Shown piece after piece: positions 1 to 11,477 of a stretch of 64,000 nt of DNA. The position numbers were made by a program, and so were the translations under genes. The DNA is from Notospermus geniculatus (Eukaryota; Nemertea; Pilidiophora; Heteronemertea; Lineidae), in the NCBI GenBank assembly GCA_002633025.1, contig NMRB01000262.1, forward strand, positions 401,585 to 465,584, read 5' to 3'. A model generated the notes under the pieces. The model had not been told where the DNA came from, ran no database searches, and saw only the letters and a program-made list of their open reading frames with translations. The stretch's first letter is position 1, and each line of letters starts with the position of its first letter.

Positions 1-479
1 TCTTTTAGGTATTACTGATTGATCTCGACGACCTTTATCAACTACCAGGATCAGAAACCTGTTACATTCGGTGACGTACAAAGATTATGAATTAGGTCAT
101 CTGAGTGGCGACATCAAGAACAGTACCGGTACCACGCCTTTCCAATAAAACTGCTGCAGTGGTGCATGTACATGTAATTATGCACACGCATCCACTGTAC
201 ATGTTGATGAGGTTGGAAAAGGAAGCGATTATGAATGAAATGGCCAGGGCCATTGTGCTCACCTCTGTGACAAGTCGCCATGGTTAGGTGTGCTCTCATG
301 GTGAATGTTGAAGGATCAGTACAGATAAGATAAAGCTGAACACACCAAGAAGTATTTTCATGATCTGATCAGTATTATCAGTCAATGACATAAACTCAGG
401 TGATGGCACCCAGAAGGAGTACAGTTTCTGAATACAATGAATACAAGTGGTATTTGTGAACTCTCGGTCACAGATGTCA
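1..479. other. No recognisable gene (window edge)
   Basis: I see no convincing exon, RNA gene or repeat boundary here. Short open frames exist on both strands but have no motif and no splice context. The right edge runs into a dispersed repeat. Confidence 0.4.
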
Positions 480-1394
480 AAAATGTTTCAAGATGGCCAC
501 CTGGTGGCCACACGTGACGTTCGTTGGGACTGAAATTTTAGCAGGAATGTTCAGGATACTTGCATAGATGTTTAGACAACATTGAAACATCGTAACATTT
601 ACTACCGATGAGATATGGCCAAAGTCAATTTTCAATGTTGAAGTCCAATCGAACCAAAATTTGGCATATAAGTAGACGGTATAAAGACACATATTTAGGC
701 ACTGTTAAAGCATCCTAGATCCCACTATTCATGAGGTGTGGGCCGAAGTCCATTTTTCAAGATGGCTCCCTGGCGGCCATATTTGACGTCGAATCTGACT
801 GAAATTTACCATATATTTATATGGTACCTAGATACATATTTTGACAACGTTAAAACATCCTACCTACTCCTATTTATAAAATGTGGGTCAAAGTCCATTT
901 TTCAAGATGGCTTCCTGGCGGCCATATTTGATGTCCGATCGGGTTGAAATTTGGTGCATTCGTGTAGGGTGCCTAGATATATCTTCACACCAAATCACAA
1001 CACTCTATGTCAAATAGCAATGAAATGTGCCACCAAACAGTGAATTTTGAACTTTGACCTCTGTGACCTTGAAAAGTAGGTCAAATCAAAAACCCGGGAT
1101 TTATGTGATGAAGTCTCATCAGAGGAACCCACCATAAAAGTTTCGTGGTTCTAGCTAACCGCGTTCAGGAGATACGGCCGAAAGAAGGTTTTCACAAAGC
1201 GCCCCCTACAGGCCAGAGTGTACAAGCAGCAGCGCTAAGTTTCGGTCCAGAGATAGTTTTTACCATAGGGTACCTGTACACCAAATTTCAAGTTTGCAAC
1301 CCAAGCGGTTTAGAAACGTGCCACCCCTGTTAACGACGACGGACGACGGACGACACACCATGAGAGAAGCTCACCTCACAAAGGTGAGCTAAAA
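480..1394 (+). repeat. Dispersed hairpin-ended repeat, copy I
   Basis: Three degenerate subunits follow each other, each with a 'ggccacctggtggcc' or 'cctggcggccat' block followed by a gttgaaattt-like stretch. A later block reads gaactttgacctctgtgacc. The right end is a GACGACGG-rich tract followed by the short hairpin AGCTCACC...GGTGAGCT (1368-1390) and an A run. The same architecture occurs at 18221-19202 (reversed), 44116-44693 and 46641-47222, which defines the family. No coding capacity is evident. Confidence 0.8.
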
Positions 1395-2755
1395 ATGGAA
1401 AGAGATGGAGAGTAGGGCCTACACATAACATAAATGACAAAAACCTCGGTCATGTCGGTGCACCATCTCAGGTTATGGCCTTATTTTCAGTACAACCGAC
1501 GAGTCGTGCATGCTTGCACAAACAATGACGTACGACCCACTTTTAATTCAATCGAAGGACCATCCTCTAAAATTTCGAATATTGCAGGAAGCATGAAAAC
1601 GTCAAGGCAATAGATAATATGAATAAAAGCCAGTAAATGTTTTACTTCAGATTTGTACGTGCATTTGTACTGCATATTCCAAGTAAAAACATTTACTAAT
1701 CTTTGTTCATATGACCCAATGTGTTCGGGTCCACTCACCTGGCTTTTTAAAGGTTGTTGGTTCACAACAGTTTTCTCCGGTTCGGCTCGTCGAGACGAAA
1801 TGTCTTCCAAACAACAACTGGACGATCTTGTATTGATTGATGTCACATGACTGTGGACGTAACGGTCACATGACGGGCGCAGATGTCTAAACCCCAGGGG
1901 GCCCACTGACACCACTTGCCTCTTCCCATATTCCGAGAGTGTTGTATGAACCAACAAAACAAAGATTAGAACTGAGAATTCATTGAAAGCGAATTCATGA
2001 CCACACCACAAATGTTTTGGCCAGAAGGTGGTTTGTTATGTTGAAGTAAGATGGCGGTGTTCGAATGGTGTACGACGAACTGCCGAACGATCGATTAGGA
2101 TGTAGGCCTACACAGGCACGACGTCGTGCCATGCATATCCCGTGTACCACGCACGGTTCTAAGTCAAGTCAGATTTGACGTGCATGCCCCAGTTAGACCG
2201 AAAACGTGGAGGAAAGAAAAAGTGGTAGAGAAAAATTTTGCGTCCTGCGAAAACAATACTGACCACACCACTGAGTGGTGGTATGGTCATAAAAACGCCT
2301 GTTTACTGGCTAGGCCTTCATCTTTCTTAGGCATCACTTGTGTTCAAATTTCCTGTAACATCTGAGCTCAGTAATACTTGATTCAAAATTTTCTAGTCAT
2401 GAGCAAATCGCAGTGTTTTGTATTTTAGGCGATACCAAGGAAACGAAACTCGAGGTGCGAAATTGTAAATTACCAATGCAGCGATGGATGCCGTTCTTCG
2501 CACGTTCCGTTCATGCGTCAGGAATGATGCCGGTGTGAAAGAAATCCAAGTCCTCCAGGAACCAAAGTCCGATCTTATTGTTAAGCTTGGGATTAGAATA
2601 TATGGCTGGAGAGATCATGACCATTGCAATATAAACCTTACAATAGCGGGCTATTGTTTGCCGGAATTTTATTCCTAGGACGCTGATTCCTGTCACACGT
2701 GTGCATCAGTGGAGAACGTCCAACTAATTCAAGTCCGCTATACTTTTACAACAGC
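1395..2755. other. Intergenic, one small palindromic element
   Basis: Apart from the MITE at 1617-1716 I see no supported gene. A 174-aa open frame on the minus strand (1487-2011) reads straight through the MITE and has no domain signature, so I do not call it. ORF 2126-2365 (+) is also unsupported. Confidence 0.4.
1617..1716. mobile_element. Short palindromic MITE (tatgaataaa family), copy 1
   Basis: The segment folds on itself: 'atatgaataaaagccagtaaatg' at the left matches the complement of 'catttactaatctttgttcatat' at the right, with 'gtaaaa/ttttac' inner arms. A close copy sits at 50831-50946 and a half copy at about 39307-39400. Size (~100 bp), palindromy and dispersal indicate a miniature inverted-repeat element; the superfamily is not clear. 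Confidence 0.6.
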
Positions 2756-3875
2756 CTACATGTACAGTCTTGTTCATATTAATATCAACACCGATTATCT
2801 CGAATATCTCATAAACCACCCAACCAATTTAAACGCGGTTTTTTTCTGCATAAGGTCAGAAATCTTGTGAACTACAACTTGGCATGAATGTTTTTGCACA
2901 AGATTCACTTCTTCACTACTATCAGGAGCCTGATAGCCCAGTGGTTATCACGTCCGCTTAGCAAGCGGCAGGTCCCGGGTTCGAATCCAGCCCGGGCCAT
3001 GTGGGATTTCATTCCCGGCTCTTCACGTCCGTCGCATGGGACAGTAAGCCGTGGTGCCTTGTACCTTGTGTCTTTGCAAGTGCAAGTAAAATACCCCATC
3101 CAAGTGAGGAACATGAATAGCTTGTGATGGCCTCCTCCGTACTTACCAGGGCAGCTAATGCTATAGCGTCGGCCCTGACGGAAAAATGAAATACAGACAG
3201 ACTTCTTCACTGCGTAATCTGTCATTGAAAAAAAGGTCCAAAAATAAACTTTTTTGTTGCTGGATTTTTCACCAAATTTCCTTTGCCAGAATGAAGTTAT
3301 GCCAAAATAAGGGTGATTTAGCAAGTTACTGTCAAAATCGGTTGTTTAATTTTTGAGAAATTGACGTTTTTGTAAACCTAGATCAACACCACTTGTCTTC
3401 CACTACCAACAACTTATGAGACGGCCCCTACATAACAACATTTATCTATGCCTATATAGTGACCCATGCATGGTGTATGGTTTGCATTATTATGTAGTGA
3501 CCGTTTCGTAAGGGTTTTTGTTGGTAGTGGAAGACAAGTGGTGTTGATATAGCTTTACAAAAACGCCAATTTCTCAAAAACTAAACGACCGATGTTGACA
3601 GTAACTTGCTAAATCACCCATATTTTGGCATAACTTCATGCTAGCGAAGGAATTTTGATGAAAAATCCAGCAAGAAAAACGTTTATTTTTGGACCTTTTT
3701 TCAACGACAGATTACGCAATGAAGAAGTGAATCTTGTGCAAAAACATTGATGCCAAGTTGTAGTCAACAAGATTCCTGGCCTTATGCAGAAAACCGCATT
3801 TAAATTGGCTTGATGGTTTATGAGATATTTGAGATAATCGCTGATGATATTAATATGAACAAGACTGTACATGTA
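2756..3875. mobile_element. Fold-back element with long inverted arms
   Basis: The left arm (2756-3412, minus an inserted SINE) is the reverse complement of the right arm (3518-3875). The outer ends read tacatgtacagtcttgttc and its complement, and the inner edges read cactaccaacaa and ttgttggtagtg. The loop is about 105 bp (3413-3517). Without the SINE the element would be about 825 bp. No transposase is encoded, so it is non-autonomous. The arms differ by scattered substitutions and small indels, so the insertion is not recent. Confidence 0.8.
2918..3200 (+). mobile_element. tRNA-derived SINE
   Basis: The 5' part (about 2926-2999) is tRNA-like: an A-box-like tagcccagtgg, an anticodon-type stem-loop, and a perfect B box GGTTCGAATCC followed by a GC stem. 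A ~200-bp body and an A-rich tail (gaaaaatgaaatacagacag) follow. The 11-bp direct repeat ACTTCTTCACT flanks it exactly (2907-2917 and 3201-3211), and the undisrupted site is seen in the other arm of the fold-back element. It would be transcribed by RNA polymerase III and mobilised by a LINE in trans; both are known properties of SINEs, not seen here. Confidence 0.88.
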
Positions 3876-4424
3876 CTATCGTATGGTTATGGTTCAATGA
3901 TCATGGTCTCTGTAGCCATATCCTAATCCCTCGTTGAAAAATAAAACCAGGATAGGCCACAATCCACCCTGCTTGAGGTATCCGTTGCCTTAAGCTAGGA
4001 ATCCACCATTGATTTTCAAGCTGATTTTGCGTTGCGACTAGCTTTGCAACTGTGTTGCGATGCAACTGGGCACTCTATCGCCGTAGTGGACGCGATTTCA
4101 ACCAATGGCGAAGAGGTGGACAATTTCCGTCAGCAGTCGGTCGGCGACCGGTTTCAGTCCCTTGCGATCGTATTCAATCGCAGGTAGCAGATTGCAAAAC
4201 AAGTCGCAACGCAGGAAATCAGCTGTGGATTCCTAGCTACACTCAGGTGAGTCCGCTCGGGCGCTCCACTGCTACCTCTACACCGACCGACGCCGCTTTT
4301 CTGAGATACTTAAATGCTTAGGTCTGTAACAGGATTAAAATGCAGCTCTCTGTTTTACAAGCAAGGAGACAACATGAGCCGAAACGGCCACAATAAGCAG
4401 TAAAACGGATACTTTTTGGCATAA
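3876..4424. other. Intergenic
   Basis: No supported gene. A stretch at about 4020-4240 is rich in gttgc/gcaac words and weakly self-complementary, which suggests another decayed inverted-repeat element, but I cannot define its ends. Confidence 0.3.
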
Positions 4425-4579
4425 TAGGGAGGTTTAGGCATCAAACGATAAACGTAAACGTTAACGACAATGTTGTTTTTGTACCGAAAATGCAATGTAA
4501 AATATCGTTAAGGGGTAGTGGAGAAAAATAACGTTGTCGTAAAGTTTACGTTCATCGGTTGATTTCTAAACCTCCCCAG
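4425..4579. mobile_element. Palindromic MITE (taggtttag family), copy 1
   Basis: The left arm 'agggaggtttag...caaacgataaacgtaaacg' and the right arm 'cgtaaagtttacgttcat...ctaaacctcccc' are inverted repeats around a short centre. A second copy lies 235 bp downstream in the same orientation. The flanking taata/agtaat is compatible with a 2-3 bp AT-rich target duplication but is not decisive. Confidence 0.7.
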
Positions 4580-4813
4580 TAATCGCCCGTGTAGCATGTG
4601 CACCCCGCCATGCATTCGATGAAATTTGTACCCAAGATGTAGGATCGGAGATCCAGAGGTAAAAGCCCGCGTTATTCACCTCTGGGCGCGAGAATGGACC
4701 AACAACAGGCGCTTTGGTCCTACTCCCAATATTCAAATTTTATTCAGGCCTAATGACCCTTTCTCTGCCAGCGTGTAGCTGCTTATCACCGCGCGGGGGC
4801 GACAACGAAATAA

Positions 4814-4967
4814 TAGGGAGCTTTAGAAATCAAACGATAAACATAAACGTTAAAGACAACGTTGTTTTTGTACCGAAAATGCAACATAAAACCTGGTTAA
4901 TGTGTAGTATGAAAAATACCGTTGTCGTAAAGTTTACGTTTATCGTTTGATTTCTAAACCTCCCCAA
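4814..4967. mobile_element. Palindromic MITE (taggtttag family), copy 2
   Basis: Same element as at 4425-4579, about 154 bp, with better preserved arms (aaatcaaacgataaac and gtttatcgtttgattt). Flanks read aaataa on the left and caataacgg on the right. Two near copies within 400 bp suggest a local hop or repeated use of a preferred target. Confidence 0.7.
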
Positions 4968-5100
4968 TAACGGAACGATACTGTTTCCGGTTTACTGTTC
5001 GAATATCTCGCTAATCTGTTCGGGGGATAGCAGCGTGTCATCGGGGCAAGAATTAGCACCGTCACAAAGGTGCGAAGACGGATCTGTCATTCATTTACAC

Positions 5101-6290
5101 TTTATGATATCACGGTAATCACCGTCAAAAAAGAAATAATGAATGTGCATAAAAACATATGTTGACATGAATAATTCTATTGATATTGCAAGAAAACACT
5201 GAATTAATTCAACCCCCGAAAACTATAAGCGGACAACACCAACATTGAAAATAAGACAAAACGGGATTTGTCCTAATGGTTAAGGCGTGTTCTTGAGTGC
5301 TGGCGATTGATGCCTTAAGTGAGTGTCGGTGGGTTCGAGGCCTGTGGGAAGCTATGTCTTTCACATTAGAAACCGGTTATTATTATTTGCCTGTTACCAC
5401 GAAATCAAAGAAAAAGCACAAAAATTGACACACAAAATGATAAATTTCAAGAAGTCAACCTCCATAATCTTGCAAATTTTCGACCCCAACCGGGGTGTTA
5501 CAACCAGAAATGTAGCCGTAACCCAAAATGTAGCCAAATAGAAATGTAGCCGGTTTTTCTACCACTTACATTTTTACATAGCTTTGTCAACCAGAAATGT
5601 AGCCCCACCCAGAAATGTAGCCCTAACCAGAAATGTAGCCGGATAGCCCAGAAATGTAGCCGAGCCTCTCCCAACCAGAAGTGTAGCCAAACTCGCTCAG
5701 AACTGTAGCCGAGGTCCAATTTGGGCGAAAATTGATTATATGATCATATCACGGGATCCAAACAGCGAGCTGTTTGGTGTTTTGTTGCGTTAACCTTTTG
5801 AATATTTTTGAACCTTCTTCAATTTTTTCCTCTCTCCCCAGTTCGGTTTCAGCAGTGGAATTCTTTACGCCTGCTGTTAATGACTTCAGTGCCACCCTAC
5901 GTCTCCTTAGTGAACGACTCCAAATCACAGCTAAACGTCTCTGTTTTGTTGAAGAACATCTTTCTTTTGTTAAAAGAACATCTCTGTATTCTAAAAGCAC
6001 GTCTCTGATTTTGTAACCTACGTCTTTGTTTTGTCAACGTCTACTTTTTGCCGATATAACCGCCCATATTCATTGAAAGTCGGGATTCCGAGTTTTTAAA
6101 AGTAAAGATGGGCCGACCGCATCGAAACCCAGATAGTGAGACGCGGAGATAGTGCTATCGGCGTACTAACGACAGCCGGCTAAAACCAAGGACCCTATCA
6201 TATGTTGTTGTCCAATGTCCAAACTACAAGAAACCGTCAAAAAACCTTTTGTTGCAATTTGTTCCAGGTTATTCATATATTGACCCGACT
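5101..6290 (+). repeat. 1.19-kb repeat unit, copy 1 (tRNA-like head, minisatellite body)
   Basis: Begins tttatgatatcacggtaatcaccg. At about 5262-5345 lies a type-II-tRNA-like head (cctaatggttaaggcg as A box, GGTTCGAGGCC as B box). Then comes an A-rich stretch, then a 17-bp minisatellite of the form ccagaaatgtagcc (about 5505-5720), then a tract of degenerate cgtctctgttttgtt units (about 5880-6050). The same series repeats at 6292-7310. Short open frames across the minisatellite (repeating N-V-A) and the terminal tract are by-products of the repeat structure. Confidence 0.75.
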
Positions 6291-6291
6291 A

Positions 6292-7310
6292 TTTATGATA
6301 TCACGGTAATCACCGTCAAAAAAGAAATAATGAATGTGCATAAAAACATATGTTGACATGAATAATTCTATTGATATGGCAAGAAAACACTGAATTAATT
6401 CAACCCCCTAAAACTATAAGCGAACAACACCAGCATTGAAAATAAGACAAAACGGGATTTGGCCTAATGGTTAAGGCGTGCTGTTCTTGAGTGCTGGCGA
6501 TTGATGCCTTAAGCGAGTGTCGGTGGGTTCGAGGCCTGTGGGAAGCTATGTCTTTCACATTAGAAACATGTTATTATTATTTGCCTGTTACCACGAAATC
6601 AAAGAAAAAGCACAAAAAATGACACACAAAATGATAAATTTCAAGACGTCAACTTCCATAATCTTGCAAATTTTCGACCCCAACCGGGGTGTTACAACCA
6701 GAAATGTAGCCGTAACCAAAAATGTAGCCAACCAGAAATGCAGCCGATTTTTCTACCACTTACATTTTTACATAGCTATGTCAACCAGAAATGTAGCCCC
6801 GCCCAGAAATGTAGCCCTAACCAGAAATGTAGCCGGATAGCCTAGAAATGTAGCCGAGCCTCTCCCAACCAAAAGTGTAGACGAACTCGCCCAGAAATGT
6901 AGCCGAGGTCCAATTTGGGCGAAAATTGATTATAAGATCATATCACGGGATCCCAACAGCGAGCTGTTTGGTGTTTGGTGTTTTGTTGCGTTAACCTTTT
7001 GAATATTTTTGAACCTTCTTCAATTTTTTCCTCTCTCCCCAGTTCGGTTTCAGCAGTGGAATTCTTTAAGCCTGCTGTTAATGACTTCAGTGCCACCCTA
7101 CGTCTCCTTTGTGAACGACTGCAAATCACAGCTAAACGTCTCTGTTTTGTTGAAGAACATCTTTGTTTTGTTAAAAGAACATCTCTGTATTCTAAAAGCA
7201 CGTCTCTGATTTTGTAACCTACGTCTTTGTTTTGTCAACGTCTACTTTTTGCCGATATAACCGCCCATATTCATTAAAAGTCGGGATTCCGAGTTTTTAA
7301 AAGTCGGAAT
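6292..7310 (+). repeat. 1.19-kb repeat unit, copy 2
   Basis: Direct copy of 5101-6060 with few substitutions. The tRNA-like head at about 6452-6545 is more complete here (gtgctgttcttgag against gtgttcttgag in copy 1). Minisatellite at about 6693-6915. The ~230 bp between copies 1 and 2 is not shared, so this is a near-tandem arrangement rather than a strict tandem. Confidence 0.75.
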
Positions 7311-7429
7311 TATCCCAACTTTTAAAAAAAATATTGATGCCCTTTACCAGCCACCGTAAAGATCAGAGCATACATTATATCATTTGAACGACCCGAAACA
7401 GCCAGTGGCCTACGCACCAATGACAATTT

Positions 7430-7806
7430 TGCCATGAAGTGGAGATCCAGCAGGCGTAAAGAATTACACTGCTGAAACCGAACTGGGGAGAGCGTAAAAA
7501 GTTGATGTAGGGTTCAAAAAAAATTCTAACGGTTAACGCAACAAAACGACAATTACCAAACAGCCCCTGTTGGGATCCCGTGATATGATATCATATAATT
7601 AACTTTCGCCCAAACTGGACCTCGGCTACATTTCAGGGCGAGTTCAGCTACATTTCTGGTTGGAAGAGGCTCGGCTACATTTCTGGTTAGGGCTACTTTT
7701 CTGGGCGGGGCTACATTTCTGGTTAGCCATGTAAAAATGTAACTGATAGAAAAACCGGCTACATTTCTGGTTGGCTACTTTTCCGGTTACGGCTATATTT
7801 CTGGTT
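7430..7806 (-). repeat. Inverted partial copy of the 1.19-kb repeat
   Basis: The sequence from 'ccagcaggcgtaaagaatt' to 'ggctatatttctggttgtaaca' is the reverse complement of about 5500-5880, including the minisatellite read as ggctacatttctggtt. With copy 2 it forms a long inverted repeat around 7310-7430. It abuts the presumed 5' region of the retroelement that follows. Confidence 0.7.
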
Positions 7807-8578
7807 GTAACAGGGATCTTCCTCAGGCACTTTTCAGGCCAACTGCAGGACCACTCAGGCATGTACTCACATACATGTCAGTTACAGACATGGACATTCA
7901 GACATTATGTCTATTACCAAGGGTTGACTTGGATAACTAAGGGCTCATGTCCTCTGACAGTCAGGGTACCCTGATAGTCATGAATAGGTAACAGCTCTAT
8001 TATGAACTGTGTGTATTTGTGTATGTATGTGTATTTGTGTATTTGTAATATATTTTATTTACTGTGATATGGTGTAACCTTGACATTATTAATTGTGGTC
8101 GCAGTGGTGCTTATCGGTTATCTATTTTGAAGATTCATACCGTCGTTGGTCGTTTCTAGCAAGTCGGGTGTTCTTCACGGGTCTGGCCTCTCGTTGCGGT
8201 CTCTAGACAGCAGTGATTCGAAAATACAAAAGGTGTTTGGGTTTCAATCGGCAGCTACTCTTCGTCGCTGTATGGTGTATGCGTGTGTAGTGCATTTGAT
8301 GTTTGAGAGGGGGTTTGAGTGATATAGACAAGGTCCGGTTTCCTATTTTCATATTGTCTATCGCAGTTTCGTATCTCAACCGCATATTTTAAACCGCGTT
8401 AATTCAGTGGTGTACCCAATCTCTTAGGTGAACAATCATAGGAATAATATCTCGACATATACCAACAGTTACATATACAGATAGCCTAAACCAAAAAACC
8501 CATACATTTAGTCCTTATAAATTTTGCCTAAATTCAATATTTTGTTACTTTACCCCTACTCATACTCATAGTGCAAAG
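7807..8578 (+). other. Presumed LTR/5' leader region of the retroelement
   Basis: This AT-rich, gene-free stretch precedes the Gag start. It begins near tgtaacagggatc, a plausible LTR-type TG start, but the tgtaaca word is also part of the preceding repeat, so the boundary is ambiguous. A gtgtatttgtgtatgtatg microsatellite lies at 8009-8050. No second LTR is in the window, so an LTR cannot be shown. Confidence 0.25.
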
Positions 8579-8675
8579 ATGGAGAGTCTAAAGGAAATAA
8601 TGGATGCAGGGACATTGCTAGGCTATGAGGGAGCAAAGCTCCAGGAATTTGTGAGAGAGCAGCAAGCCCTTCTTA

Positions 8676-9031
8676 AGCCTCGCTTATGTCGCCCTACGCT
8701 GTGATAGAAATAGCGTCAACAAGTTGCAACTGATAACTTATGTCGCCACCGACTAGAAAAATACCGATCGGTCGCAACTACCTGGAACTAGTTTATCGCC
8801 GTCTTTCGAGTGCTTATGTCGACACTGATTTCTTTTGATTTTAAGTAAAACGTGCTGAAGTTGAACACGTGCGATTTTCTGGATCTGGATATTTGTAGTT
8901 TGCAACTAGTTACTCGCTGACGCCCGAGAGCTTATGTCACCTAGTAGTTGTGACTGATTAGTTCCAACTACGCGCCGATTATCAGTTGCCAACTAGTTCT
9001 GACTGTACGTAAGGGCGACATAAGCGAGGCT
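8676..9031. mobile_element. MITE with 3-bp TTA duplication, inside Gag
   Basis: Perfect terminal inverted repeats begin AGCCTCGCTTATGTCGCCCT at the left and appear as the complement at 9012-9031. The trinucleotide TTA flanks the element on both sides (8673-8675 and 9032-9034). It is about 356 bp with no coding capacity and several internal 'cttatgtcg' motifs. A 3-bp TWA duplication is typical of PIF/Harbinger elements, so a non-autonomous Harbinger-type element is the best guess. Confidence 0.88.
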
Positions 9032-9063
9032 TTAGTGAAGAGAGAGCGAAGGCGAGGGAAGCT

Positions 9064-9711
9064 GTGAAGGAACAACAGGATGACGAGCTCTTAAAGATAA
9101 AGCAGGAGGCGGAGAGAGAAAGGGCGAAAATCAAGGAGTATGAGCTAGAGCAAGCTGCATTGGCCAAGGAGCGTAAGGATAAAGAAGAAGAGCATCAACG
9201 GGCCATGGAGTTGTTGGAAGCAAAGGCAAAGTTGACCGGGGAGAAGGGTGTGACAACAGCGAAGCCCCCTAAACCGCCCAAGTTACCATACTTCAACGAA
9301 GCGCATGACGACATGGATGCCTACCTGCAAAGGTTTGAGCGTTATGCCGAGACACAGAAATGGGATCGCAGCCAGTGGGCTGTCAATTTGAGTGCCCTTT
9401 TGAAAGGTAAAGCCCTTGAAGTCTATGCCCGTTTGTCATCAGAAGACTCGCTGGTTTATGACAAACCCAAGACAGCCCTGTTGATTAGATTTGAACTGAC
9501 TGAGGAATGTTTTAGGAAACGTTTCCGTATGTATAAGCCAGAGTATGGCGAGACCTTTGTCCAGTTTTCGGCGCGACTTAGGAATTACTTCATGAGATGG
9601 ATAGAGTTAGCTAAGACCGAGAAGACGTTTGATGGGTTGGTTGATTTGCTCCTGAGAGACCAATTGATGAATGTCAGTATGTCAGTGGAGGGGAACTTCG
9701 TTTGTTTTTAA
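9064..9711 (+). pseudogene. Gag, coiled-coil and capsid-like part
   Basis: The open frame from just after the MITE runs through a K/E/R-rich coiled-coil stretch, then a PPKPPKLPYF linker, then a helical region (about 9290-9680) resembling the SCAN/capsid-like Gag of gypsy-type elements. The true start is upstream at 8579, before the MITE. The frame ends at 9709-9711 because of a small indel near 9687; the next reading frame continues the same protein. No host function is suggested. Confidence 0.75.
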
Positions 9712-10502
9712 AGGAAAGGGCACCTAAGTCTGTGAAGATGCTAACGGAGTTGGCAGATCAATATCAAAAAGCCCATGGGGGTAACATTCTGAACGTGATC
9801 CAGAAATCAGGTCCCAGATCCAGGGACAGTGGCTCTTCTACCCACATGAGTGAGGGACCCAAACCAAAACCCATGTTTAAATCGAGAGCAGAGGGTGAGA
9901 AGCCACGTAATTTTACAGATGGTAACAGGAGAAGCCAGCCAGTATCTGGGGCTCGCGTTCCAATGTCAGAGATGACTTGTTATCTCTGCGGACGTAAGGG
10001 ACACATTGCCCGTGATTGCCGAACGAAAGTGTCAGCTGCGATCGGAGAGGGACAAGAAAGTGAAGATGAAGGCGGATGTGAAGTTGAAGAGACCCCCAAG
10101 AATATTCCAGTGTCTTGTTCTGTGACACCATCAGTGGGGAAGACACCAGTTACATCGACGAGTGGCATGGAGGATGCCCCGAGTACGACGGACAGTTGTG
10201 GAGTGTGCATGCCAGTGTCGGAGGGCTGTATTGGTGAGAAGATAGTAACAGTTTTGCGGGATTCAGGCTGCAGTAATGTGGTGGTACGCAGAAGTTTGGT
10301 GGATGACTCTGAATTGACAGGATCTCATCAACAATGTACCCTTGCAGATGGCACAGTACGATCGCTCCCACTAGCAGAGGTGTGGGTGGATACCCCATTC
10401 TACCAAGGTCGAGTTAGGGCCATGTGTATGGAGCATCCCGTCTATGACTTAATAATAGGAGACATCGAGCGACCACAGGAACCTTCGGATCCGGACCCGC
10501 AA
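9702..10502 (+). pseudogene. Gag C-terminus, zinc knuckle and retropepsin
   Basis: Continues Gag in a shifted frame. One CCHC knuckle (C-x2-C-x4-H-x4-C) is intact at about residues 96-109 of this frame, followed by an acidic spacer. The aspartic protease domain shows LRDSGCS (active-site D-S-G in place of the usual D-T/S-G) and a second conserved region ending LIIGDI. The frame then meets the stop introduced by the next transposon. Confidence 0.78.
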
Positions 10503-11237
10503 TAGTCCATGAGCCAGACCCAAGATTTTGGAGTTTGAGTACCAATTTGCTGAACAGAGCCAACATGGATTTTTGGTCAGTCTGATGTCTGAGGTGTCTG
10601 AAATCATGTGATGGACATTCAGTTGTGTAGCTTTATACCCCTAATTAAGATTCTTAAATTGTTCATTGGAATTCCATTGAAATTTCATTACAGAGTTGTA
10701 TTACAAATTCAAGTGTCCATGTACAGCTAACTTTTTTCTTGCCGGTTTTAGACTCTTAAAATGTATTACCAATAGATAGAAATATGGTACTTCTCAGTCA
10801 GATAAGCCTGTTTACATTACGAGTTAATCAGTATTTGTTCTAAAAATGGCATTTTCGGTGATTTTGTTGGATTTTAGGCATAATTTGACATATATGTCGT
10901 TTCTGTGTTACAGTGATATCATAGAGTGTTTAAAATATAGCTATCTGACTGAGAAGTACCATATTTCTATCTATTGGTAATACATTTATAGGGTCTAAAA
11001 CCGGCGAGAAAAAAGTTAGCTGTACATGGACACTTGAATTTGTAATACATGTCTGTATAGGTACTGCAATGGAATTCCAATCAACGATTTTAAGAATCTT
11101 AATTAGGGGTATAAAGCTACAGAATTGAAATGTCCATCACGTGATTTCAGACACTTCAGACATCAGACTGACCAAAAATCCATGTTGGATCTATTCTGCA
11201 AATATTGGTACTCAAAATCGGGCTGGCTCATGGACTA
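10503..11237. mobile_element. Palindromic element with 3-bp CAA duplication
   Basis: The TIRs start TAGTCCATGAGCCAG and extend inward for more than 200 bp on each side as imperfect inverted arms (for example cttaattaggggtataaagct near 11099). CAA flanks it on both sides (10500-10502, 11238-11240). About 735 bp, no coding capacity. Without the element and one CAA, the Gag-Pol frame runs on from DPDPQ into WSVTQ with no gap. Confidence 0.85.
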
Positions 11238-11477
11238 CAATGGTCAGTGACACAGGCGGTAGTCACCCGAGCTCAAGCTAAGAAGTTGGACCAGCCCCAG
11301 CCCAAGTTGAAAGTTCCAGATGTGATCACTGAGGTTGGTGATGCGGAGGCTTTTAAGGTAGCGCAGCAGGAAGATGAGTATTTGACACTCTTACGAGGTA
11401 AGGCCAAGGAAGGGATCGTGACAACCAATAAGAGTGGTAAGGTGGTCCAATACAAGTTCAAGGATGGATTACTCTAT
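11238..11477 (+). pseudogene. Pol linker between protease and integrase
   Basis: About 80 codons rich in K, Q and E (VVTRAQAKKLDQ...) ending FKDGLLY just before the 5-kb insertion. In relatives this stretch precedes the H-H-C-C zinc domain of integrase. The frame is open throughout and joins the integrase frame past the insertion. Confidence 0.7.

Noticed and set aside
1487-2011. 174-codon minus-strand open frame
   Set aside because: It runs through a palindromic MITE, has no domain and no splice context.
2926-2999. Possible genuine tRNA gene
   Set aside because: The A box and anticodon stem are imperfect, and it is the head of a ~280-bp unit with an 11-bp target duplication, so it is a SINE.
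5505-5720. CRISPR-like array
   Set aside because: The unit is a ~17-bp degenerate tandem repeat without constant-length spacers, in a eukaryotic context.
5323-7217. Paired 66-107 codon frames in the 1.19-kb repeat
   Set aside because: The same regions are open in two or more frames and consist of short internal repeats; differences between copies show no bias to silent sites.
7807-8110. Firm 5' LTR and primer-binding site
   Set aside because: Only one candidate copy is in the window, and its TG start is shared with the adjoining repeat, so an LTR cannot be demonstrated.
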